This document shows, one piece after another, positions 50,589 through 57,623 of a stretch of 64,000 nucleotides of DNA; within the stretch, counting starts at the first letter, position 1; the number at the start of each line of letters is the position of its first letter. Under the pieces are notes generated by a model, which was given only the letters and a program-made list of their open reading frames with translations, was not told the origin of the DNA and did not search any database. This DNA comes from Rebecca billardiae RCC1528. Its lineage: Eukaryota; Haptophyta. The stretch lies in NCBI GenBank assembly GCA_965240325.2, contig OZ251225.1:4030001-4094000 (forward strand). The letters run 5' to 3'. Made by a program: the position numbers and the translations under genes.

Positions 50589-51377
50589 ATGGCGACTGCA
50601 GTCCATCATCATACCTTCCGCGACACGGTGCCAGCGCGAGTGACTCACTTCACGCTGAACGGCACGCCGTATGCCGGTGCCATGCACCACCGTGGCAAGA
50701 AAGACGGCTGGTGGTCAGGCTTGCATCCAGGTCCAAGCTCGCGCAAGCTCGTGCATCATAAGAAACCCATGATATTGCCTGCGCTGGTCACGATCGCCAG
50801 GCGAGGCCCGCCTACCAAGACCAAGACCAGCTTTGGGCGCGTCGCCCCCGGCGTGTACGACCTCGGCCAGTTCACGACGGATGAGGGCCACTACGATGCG
50901 AAGCACCTAAAATTCCCGCAACGCGATGCCAGCGGTCAGCCAATCTCGCGGCTGGTGGTGCGCTCTCAGCCGGCGCCTACTATGACGAGCTCTGACTCCG
51001 CCAATCGTCCTGCGGGGAGACCCGCGCCCGCAACGCCCGCGAAGATCCTCGTACCCGCGACGCCTTCCCCCGCCGGACCAAGCCGCTCGAGTTCTGTCAG
51101 AGTCCCGCCAGTGCCGGACTCGTCTGGGGGTTCGTCCGTTGATAATGAACTACCTGTGGTCAGAAGCTCCACTCGAACTACTAACAAGAAGATTGCCGAA
51201 GGCAGAATCATATCATACCTCGATAACTTCTTAGCGAGATCTAATCAGCTGGGCTGGACTCCCGAAATTCTAGAGCAGACAATTGCGGCAAATCTAAAGA
51301 TAAGAATAAATCTCGTTCGAGAAATCATGCGAGAGAGGGATGCTGCCGAGGCGCTGGCAGCACTTCGTGGGTCTTAA
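50589..51377 (+). CDS. PLV protein of unknown function
   Basis: 262 aa, 17 bp after the ATPase on the same strand. The N-terminal 130 residues are globular and His/Gly-rich (MATAVHHHTFRDTVPARVTH, RKLVHHKKPMILPALVTIA, VAPGVYDLGQFTTDEGHYD). The middle is a Pro/Ser/Thr-rich linker (about 130-195). The C-terminus is helical and charged (KKIAEGRIISYLDNFLARSN, LVREIMRERDAAEALAAL). I recognise no family. Its place right after the ATPase suggests a late, virion-related product. Confidence 0.7.
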   Translation: MATAVHHHTFRDTVPARVTHFTLNGTPYAGAMHHRGKKDGWWSGLHPGPSSRKLVHHKKPMILPALVTIARRGPPTKTKTSFGRVAPGVYDLGQFTTDEGHYDAKHLKFPQRDASGQPISRLVVRSQPAPTMTSSDSANRPAGRPAPATPAKILVPATPSPAGPSRSSSVRVPPVPDSSGGSSVDNELPVVRSSTRTTNKKIAEGRIISYLDNFLARSNQLGWTPEILEQTIAANLKIRINLVREIMRERDAAEALAALRGS

Positions 51378-51397
51378 TTGAAATCTTAGCCGCTCCT

Positions 51398-51511
51398 ATG
51401 TGGTGTGCTCTGCTGTTTGCGCTTGTAGCCGGAACCAGCATTGGCCAGTTCATTTGGATTGCGTTCTTGATGCCTGCTCCTAAGGCGACACCGCTAAAGA
51501 AGCCTTCTTAG
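51398..51511 (+). CDS. 37-residue single-span membrane protein
   Basis: Short reading frame beginning MWCALLFALVAGTSIGQF, followed by IWIAFLMPAPKATPLKKPS and a TAG stop. Residues about 2-25 form one hydrophobic span, followed by a short basic Pro-rich tail, giving a typical N-out/C-in layout. It lies in otherwise non-coding DNA downstream of the gene at 50589. Its stop overlaps by 3-4 bases the stop of the convergent gene at 51508 (TTAG is shared). Small single-span proteins are common in PLVs and virophages, where they may act as membrane or holin-like components; function here is unknown. Confidence 0.55.
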   Translation: MWCALLFALVAGTSIGQFIWIAFLMPAPKATPLKKPS

Positions 51512-51825
51512 CGGAAGTGGTACACGATTACCTTGCCCTTGATGGCCATGCCGCGCACCGCATCGGCTACCTCGAACACAGGCGTATCGTACAGTTTGAT
51601 GTAGGCCTCAGCATCGAGCAGCTCGATGTCGATGAGATCAAAGGTGCGAGTGCGCTGGAGGCGCTTGCTCAGGTAGCCGTCGCGAAGCGTGATGGTCGTC
51701 TTGGTCTTCTTGTTGCGCAGGTCGCTCAGGTACTTACCCGATGGCTTGCGCGCCTCCGTGCGCCGGCCCTCGTCGAGCCACGTCGAGCCGCGGTCGAGCG
51801 GGAGCGAGACCGTTGGGGTAACCAT
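51508..51825 (-). CDS. PLV protein of unknown function near the right terminus
   Basis: 105 aa from the ATG at 51825 (MVTPTVSLPLDRGSTWLDEG). The frame is open 45 bp further upstream but only from a GTG inside the tandem repeats, so the ATG is preferred. The C-terminal 65 residues look globular (TITLRDGYLSKRLQRTRTFD, VFEVADAVRGMAIKGKVIVY). The N-terminal segment STWLDE derives from DNA that matches the TIR minisatellite unit (GTCGAGCCAC), suggesting that the coding start grew out of, or into, terminal repeat sequence. Family unknown. Confidence 0.6.
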   Translation of the reverse strand: MVTPTVSLPLDRGSTWLDEGRRTEARKPSGKYLSDLRNKKTKTTITLRDGYLSKRLQRTRTFDLIDIELLDAEAYIKLYDTPVFEVADAVRGMAIKGKVIVYHFR

Positions 51826-51839
51826 CGTGCGATGCGTGG

Positions 51840-52105
51840 CTTCGTGGGGCTCCGTGAGCGCGCTTTTCACCTAAGCCGCTTGTCTTTAACTACGAACCGC
51901 CACGGGCTTCGTGGGGCTTCGTGGGGCTCTGTGAGGGCGCTTTTTCACCTAGACCGCTTGTCTTTAACTACGAACCGCCTTCGTGGGGGCTTCGTGGGGC
52001 TTCGTGGGGCTCTGTGAGGGCGCTTTTTCACCTAGACCGCTTGTCTTTAACTACGAACCGCCTTCGTGGGGGCTTCGTGGGGCTTCGTGGGGCTCTGTGA
52101 GGGCG
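51840..52105. repeat. Three tandem 78-83 bp units in the right subterminal region
   Basis: Each unit contains GGCTTCGTGGGGCTCTGTGA, GGGCGCTTTTTCACCTAGACC and GCTTGTCTTTAACTACGAACC; the TGTCTTTAAC word falls at about 51881, 51959 and 52042. A further run of GGGGCTTCGT words extends to about 52235. There is no counterpart at the left end, so this array is not part of the terminal inverted repeat. Confidence 0.85.
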
Positions 52106-52340
52106 TCCGACGAAACCTTAGTGACGCGGCCAGGACGCAAGTGTTTCGTCGCCAGCCACGAGGGGCCGAGGGAATGCTCAAAAATGAGTTCGGTACGGTG
52201 GGGCTTCGTGGGGCTTCGTGGGGCTTCGTGGGGCGGCTCGGGGCTCGTGGTGGGATGGTGGCTCGTGGGTCGTCGTGGGTCGTCGTGGGTCGTGGTGGGT
52301 CGTGGGCGGGGTGGGGCGGCGGCGGGGTGGCGGTGGCGGG

Positions 52341-52501
52341 GGTCGACGTGGCTCGACGTGGCTCGATGTGGCTCGACGTGGCTCGATGTGGCTCGACGTG
52401 GCTCGATGTGGCTCGACTGAGAACCGGGGATGATGAGTCGTAGGCTCGGGGGAGGGCTGGGGAGGCGGGGTGGGGTGGCGGCACCGTATACTCCCACACA
52501 C
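52341..52501. repeat. Right terminal inverted repeat of the PLV with 10-bp minisatellite
   Basis: 52398-52501 is the exact reverse complement of 36467-36570, ending GTATACTCCCACACAC. Inside it, about eight copies of GTGGCTCGA[T/C] (the complement of the left unit) extend to about 52341, with a variant order different from the left end. The sequence between this and the 78-83 bp units is GTCGTGGGT/GGTGGG-rich low complexity. Confidence 0.93.
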
Positions 52502-53212
52502 CGCGCGTCCAGGACGCGCGCGGCAGCAGACGCGCGAGCGCGGAGCAGCGCGGGCGCAGCGGCGCGGGAGCGCGGAGCAGCGCGGGGCGCGCGGAGCAGC
52601 GCGGAGCAGCGCGGAGCAGCGCGGAGCGCGCGGAGCAGCGCGGAGCAGCGCGGAGCAGCGCGGAGCAGCGCGGAGCAGCGCGGAGCAGCGCGGAGCAGCG
52701 CGGAGCAGCGCGGGCGTCATGCTGGTACACTGGATTTGTCCAAGGAAAGCAGGTGAGCAGCACCGGACATGGACGAGAAGCAGTGGTACAAAGTTGAGCG
52801 GCAACAGGACGGACGGTGCGATCGCCGATTGGCTGATCGCGGCAAAATCTGGGTAAGTCGGCACGGCGATGATACTACCGCCCCGAGCCCAGGAGCGATC
52901 GGAGCTCGATCGCTGTTTTGGCCCGGCGCAAGAGCGCCGGAAATAAGGGCCAGGTTCAGAGGCTTGAGAGCTGATGAGATCGCGAGGCATGTGATCCTCG
53001 CGGTGGCGTCCGTCCTGTCGTGCGCGGTGAGCTTTTAGCAGGGCTCGAGACGCTCGGAGCTTGCGGTAATCCCAATATACTCTTAAAAAAATTTTTTTTT
53101 TACGATTGGGTTTTTCAGGTTAGGTCCCCAGCAGTGCTGCTCCCGGGCGGTCAGGTGGAGGTTCAGTCGACGAGTCCGCAGGCGCTCAGCCTTCCGTCAG
53201 CGGACGTCCGCG
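52502..53212. other. Right flank of PLV with 10-bp minisatellite
   Basis: Host-side DNA just outside the right TIR. 52591-52714 is a minisatellite of the 10-mer GCGGAGCAGC (about 12 copies, two short interruptions). 52730-53110 has ordinary composition with an open 89-codon plus-strand frame at 52769-53038 that I cannot assign. An A6-T9 tract lies at about 53086-53100. No supportable gene. Confidence 0.6.
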
Positions 53213-53406
53213 CGGGATCACTCACGCACCGCGTCTCGTCGACGGCGAGCGGCATGCCCACCGCATCTGCTGCCGCTCGCCAAGGCATGAGGACACGTAA
53301 ATCCCACTGAGTAGGAACACACGCAGCCGCCTCGGCATCGACATGCCAGGCGGCGTGCCCACCTTCGGCCAGCAGTTGGCGTCGGCGTTCACGAGGACGG
53401 CTAGAC
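53213..53406. repeat. 194-bp repeat, copy on the right side of the PLV
   Basis: Identical, as far as I can compare, and in the same orientation as 35612-35805. It starts CGGGATCACTCACGCACCGC and ends GGACGGCTAGAC, then continues into ATATATATATAC. The left copy continues into the 304-bp repeat, so the common part ends sharply at GCTAGAC. Confidence 0.9.
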
Positions 53407-54291
53407 ATATATATATATACATATCATCGTCTCTTCGTCAGGGCGTTGAGAATGAGATATCGATTCAGCGTCGACTAGCTCGAATTGGGTATACACGATC
53501 TTCATCTGTCACATATGTCACGCCACGGCTTACATGACAGGTAGTAGTAATACGGTCGTCGAAAATCCGAAGCCGTGGCCGATCCGTAACGGGCCGATCC
53601 CACCCTTCCGCATTGCCATTGGCACCTAAGCTGATTTCTGACTAGCTACACATCATGGTGATGGAGGCGCTCTGGTCAGCCAGAAACGCGTGACGATACG
53701 AGTGCAGCGTGGCCAGCAGCTGATGGGGTGGAAGGCTCGACCGCACGCCTGGCAACAGCCCGAACAGGAGCGGGCGCGAGCGACCGCATCACCGGCTCAC
53801 CGCAACCACCGCCCGGCCGCGGCCTGCGCCTCCGCGAGCATTAGGGCCGGCGGAGCTCCTTGAGGTTTGACCTCACGCGTCGCCCTCGGGCTGGGCGTTG
53901 GGTCAGATGTATCTATCCTACCCCCAGCGTCGCGCGCGGGCTCTGATGAGCCGGTTCGCGTCTCAACGGTCTCCTCGTCCGCGCAGGTGTTGCCGCATCA
54001 TCGGCGAGGGAATCACGGCCCGAGAATCGAGATCGGTCGAGCTCGAGCGGGCCAACGGTTCGTCCGCAGATGGCAGCCCATCGGGTCAATCGTCTACCTC
54101 GTCACCCATACCGACCGTACCGACCCTTCCGCTCGCCACTCTGAGCCTTGCGCCGTCGTCAGAGCTCGCGCGCACGGGCGCCATCGCGAAGGGTGGGACC
54201 CCACCCTTCCGGCCCGCCGGTAAAGAGATACGCACTCTGCCGCGCGCCGCCTGCCGCCAGACACTGCCGGAGGGGAGCACCACCCGCACCG
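53407..54291. other. Intergenic, no gene recognised
   Basis: 885 bp of moderate GC between the 194-bp repeat and the C2/TM gene stop. It starts with a short TA repeat. Frames here (for example 53867-54223 +) show no family. It probably includes the 3-prime UTR of the gene ending at 54292. Confidence 0.5.
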
Positions 54292-56699
54292 TCACGCGCG
54301 CGGGCCGCCTGCCACTGCTGCTCCGTCGGCGCCCCGCCCCTCGTCGTCCGCAAGGTCGCCGCTCTCGAGGCCGTGCGCGGCCGCCCACAGCGTGTGCACC
54401 CAGTCGGCCGCCGCGCCCACGCCCTCCGCGCCGAGCGGCACGCACAGCTGGCCGCCGTGCGCCGTTGCGAGCAGCAGCTCAAACTCGCACAGCCCGCGCG
54501 CGCCCGACGAGACGTTGCGGATGTCGCGCAGCAACCGCAGGTCGAGCGAGAGCTCGCCGAGCGCGAGCGCCGCCGCGGCGCGCGCGCGCGGCGCGCCCGG
54601 CGGCGGCGGCGGCGGGTGCGCGCAGCTGAGCACGGGCACGCCGCAGCTCAGCGCCAGCGTGCAGCGGCAGGGCGCGTACGCGCGCGCCCACACCGCGCGC
54701 GCGGCGCCGTCGCCGCCCTCCGTCGCGAGCGCCGGCGCGCGCCACAGCCAGCCGCTCGCGCGCACGCCGTCGGGCAGCGCCGGCGGCGGCGGGTGCGCGC
54801 GCGCGCGGTGCTGGCTGTGCGCGCGCGCGCGCGGCGAGGGCGGCGAGCCCGAGGTGGCGGAGGGCGCGGAGGCGGAGGGCGCGGAGGCGGAGGGTGCGGA
54901 GGACGAGGCGGAGGCGGAGGGCGAGGGCGGCTCCGCGGTCAGCGGCGGCGAGCCGCCCGAGCGGCACGCCGCGGGCGAGTCGGCGGCGGGCGGGGCGACG
55001 AGGACGGGCGCGGGCCGCGGCGTCTCGTCCGGCACCGCGCCGTCTGCGAGCCGCACGTGTCGCCCCTGCCCCCGCCCCTGCGCGTGCGCCCGCGGCTGCA
55101 CGCACACGCACAGCGCGGCCGCGCGCGCGGCGCACCCGTCAGCAGCAGCAGCGCACCCCGCCTTGCGCGCACCGCGGCGGCGCGCGGCGCCGATCAGCGC
55201 GCCGAGCGCGGCCGCGGCGCACAGCACGGCCAGCGCGAGCCACAGCCACCACCAGCGCCACGCCGGCTGCGGGCCGTGCTGCCGCGCCAGAGGCGGCTGC
55301 GGCTCGGCCGGCGGCGCGGCCGACGGCAGCAGCGGCGCGGCCGCGCCCGCCGCGGCGCCGAGCGCGGCGCGGCTGACGACGAGCAGGTAGGCGCACGCCG
55401 CGTCGCGGTCCGCCGAGACCACCTCGACGCGCACGCGGTTCGCCACGCCGGCGCCGAGCTGCCACGCGCACTCGAGCGACGCGCCCGCGGCCGCGGCCGC
55501 GCGCGTGCGCGGCGGCGCGCACGCGCACGCGCCCGCCGCGCCGCCCGCGGGCGGCAGCACGCTCACGCGCGCGCCCGGCGCGGGCGGCGCGAGCAGCAGC
55601 GTGGCCGCGCTCACGTTCGCGCCGACGCGCGCCTCGAGCGTGCGCACGCCGCCGCCGCCGTCCTCCGCCGCCGCCACGAAGGCCGCGCGCCCCTCGCCGC
55701 CGCCGCGCGCGTGCGCGTGCGCGGGCGGCGGCAGCAGCAGCGCGGGCGCGGGCAGCTCGCACGAGCCGCGCCGCTCGCCGCCCAGCCCGACGAGCGTGTA
55801 CTCCTCCTCCTCGCGCGGCTGCGCCGCGGTGGCGCTCTGCCGCGTCACCGCGACGAGCACCGTCGCGCGCGCCGCGGGCGGCGGCAGCTCGAGCACCGCG
55901 CACAGCCGGCGGCGGCACGACACGTGCGCGCCGCCGCCGAGGCGGAGCGCGGGCGCGCGGCCGAGCGACACCCACGCGCCCGGCGGCGGCGCGCTCGCGT
56001 TGGGCGAGGGCGCGGCGGGGAGCACGCGCGCGCGCACGCGCGTGCCGGACGCGCGCGCGCGCGCGCCGAGCGCGAGGCGCAGCCCGCCCTCCGCGCCGCC
56101 GTCCGGCAGCGGCAGCGCGAGCGCGCGCGCGCCGCCCTCGCAGCACGGCGGCGAGAGCGGCAGCGCCGCGCCCGCCCCGTCCCACACGTCCAGCGAGGCG
56201 AGCAGCGGCGGCGGCGGCGGGCGCGGCGGGGGCGGGGGCGAGGGCGGGAACGGCCCGAGCCGCGGCGCGCCCACGCGCACGTCGAGCTCGCCGCCGTCGG
56301 GCGCGAGCGCGAGCGTGTGCGCGCCCGGCCCGTCCGCGCGCGCCGTGCCGATCAGCTGTGCGCGCGCAAAGTCCGAGTCGAGCACGTCGAAGCGGACGGG
56401 CGGCTGGCCGCGCAGGACGCAGCACGTGCCCCACGACGGCGCGGCCGCGTTCGGCGCGACGCCCGTCTCGCACAGGCCCGCGCCGCGCAGCGGCGCGCCC
56501 GTGGTCGGCTCGAGCAGCGTCGCGCGCACGAGCGCGTCGTTCAGGTCGGCGGCGGCGCCGCCGTCGCGCTCGGGCAGGCCGCGCGCGCGGAGGATGCACA
56601 CCTGCGCGCCGCGCGGGGGGGGAGGGGCGAGGGCGCTCAGGCCGTGCTCGCGCGCGCGCACGCGCGGGCGCGGGCGCGCGCGCGCACCCGCGTGGACAT
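54292..56699 (-). CDS. C2-like / single-pass membrane / PH-like protein
   Basis: Two exons: 56699-56688 (only ATG TCC ACG CGG) and 56601-54292, with an 86-nt GT-AG intron; about 773 aa. Splicing gives MSTRVCILRARGLPERDGG, a typical C2 opening (h-x-hh-x-ARGLP). C2-like features follow: WGTCCVLRG, then VRFDVLDSDFARAQLIG, matching the W-n-E...V-x-D-x-D region. A long Gly/Pro/Ala-rich extracellular-like region follows. One strong membrane span is WWWLWLALAVLCAAAALGAL (about residue 455), followed by a basic stop-transfer RRRGARK. The C-terminal about 130 residues look PH-like (SGWLWR..., VWARAYAPCRCTLALS, then a helix with WVHTLWAAA). The domain calls are pattern-based. A further intron after the membrane span cannot be excluded, and the tiny first exon could be internal to a longer gene. 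Confidence 0.65.
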
Positions 56700-57468
56700 G
56701 GCGGCGCCGCTCGCGGCCGCCCAGCTCCCCTTTGGCTTTGGGCGCGCGGACGAAACTCTGATCGACTTGGGCCAACCCATGCTGCTCGCCGAGCACGCGC
56801 CGGCGCTCGCCGCGCTGCGCCTCGTGCTCGCGTCGGGCTCGCCGCGGCGCTCGGAGCTGCTGCGCGAGCAGCTCGGCCTCGCGCACTTCGAGGTGCTCCC
56901 CTCGCGCTTCGCCGAGGACCTCGACAAGGCCGCCTTCGCCACGCCCGCCGAGTACTGCGCCGAGACGGCGCGGCGCAAGGGCGACGAGGTGCTGCGCCGC
57001 TGCTGCTGCGCGGAGGCGGCGGCGGGGGCCGAGCGCCGCGCGCAGCTCGTGATCAGCGCGGACACGGTCGTCTGCCTCGACGGCGCCGCGCTCGAGAAGC
57101 CGCGCGACGCGGCCGACGCCGCGGCGACGCTGCGGCGGCTCTCGGGGCGGCCGCACGAGGTCGTGACCGCGGTCGCGCTCGCGCTGCTGCCCGCGGGCGA
57201 GCGCGAGCCCGGCGCCGCGCGCACGCGCGCGTTCCGCGAGACGACGCGCGTGCGCTTCGCCGAGCTGAGCGACGCCGCGATCGACGCGTACGTCGCGTGC
57301 GGCGAGCCGATGGACAAGGCGGGCAGCTACGGCATCCAGGGGCGCGGCGCGCCGCTCGTGGCCGCGCTCGACGGCTGCTACTTCAACGTGGTCGGGCTGC
57401 CGCTGCACCGGCTCAGCGTCGAGCTCGGCGCGCTGCTCGCCGAGGCGCGCGCGGCGGGTGGCTCGTGA
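56698..57468 (+). CDS. Maf-family nucleotide pyrophosphatase
   Basis: Single exon, 256 aa from the first Met (MAAPLAAAQLPFGFG); the internal Met at 56779 (MLLAEHAPALAALR) is an alternative. Maf motifs in order: LVLASGSPRRSELLREQLGL (the phosphate-binding S-x-R-R), EYCAETARRKGDEVL (the conserved A...K), VISADTVVCLDG (catalytic D-T-V), LSGRPHEVVTAVAL, and DKAGSYGIQGRGAPLV. Maf proteins hydrolyse non-canonical or modified NTPs (dTTP, UTP, m5UTP) to monophosphates as house-cleaning enzymes. The core length fits the family, with a 40-residue N-terminal extension. The ATG overlaps the ATG of the divergent C2 gene on the other strand (shared CATG). Confidence 0.93.
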   Translation: MAAPLAAAQLPFGFGRADETLIDLGQPMLLAEHAPALAALRLVLASGSPRRSELLREQLGLAHFEVLPSRFAEDLDKAAFATPAEYCAETARRKGDEVLRRCCCAEAAAGAERRAQLVISADTVVCLDGAALEKPRDAADAAATLRRLSGRPHEVVTAVALALLPAGEREPGAARTRAFRETTRVRFAELSDAAIDAYVACGEPMDKAGSYGIQGRGAPLVAALDGCYFNVVGLPLHRLSVELGALLAEARAAGGS

Positions 57469-57623
57469 CGCTGCTCGCTTGCCAGTGGCAGGCCGTGGTT
57501 CGACGATCTGATCTGACGACGAGTCGTATATGGGAGTATGGCGTAACGGGCCGTTATCTAGCTGCTGATGATAGCTATGATAGAGGAGAATCCCGGCGGT
57601 CAAACGGCGCCCAGCACGCCCGC

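Larger units (their letters stand above)
36467..52501. mobile_element. Integrated polinton-like virus (PLV), ~16.0 kb, apparently intact
   Basis: The element is bounded by 104-bp perfect terminal inverted repeats (36467-36570 and 52398-52501). It encodes the PLV hallmark set: protein-primed family B polymerase, A32-like packaging ATPase, double-jelly-roll-type major capsid protein and penton-like minor capsid protein. All main genes are uninterrupted and intronless, which suggests a recent insertion or ongoing purifying selection. Composition is less GC-extreme than the host genes, with real A/T third positions. The pPolB/capsid/ATPase combination is that of PLVs and Polintons/Mavericks, which infect or reside in unicellular algae. 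No integrase, no adenovirus-like protease and no clear target-site duplication were found. It could be a provirus, a relic trapped by repair, or a virus using a recombinase I cannot recognise. Confidence 0.92.

Noticed and set aside
52591-52714. Possible CRISPR or coding repeat right of the PLV
   Set aside because: Contiguous 10-mers GCGGAGCAGC without spacers; the frames through it change at each interruption.
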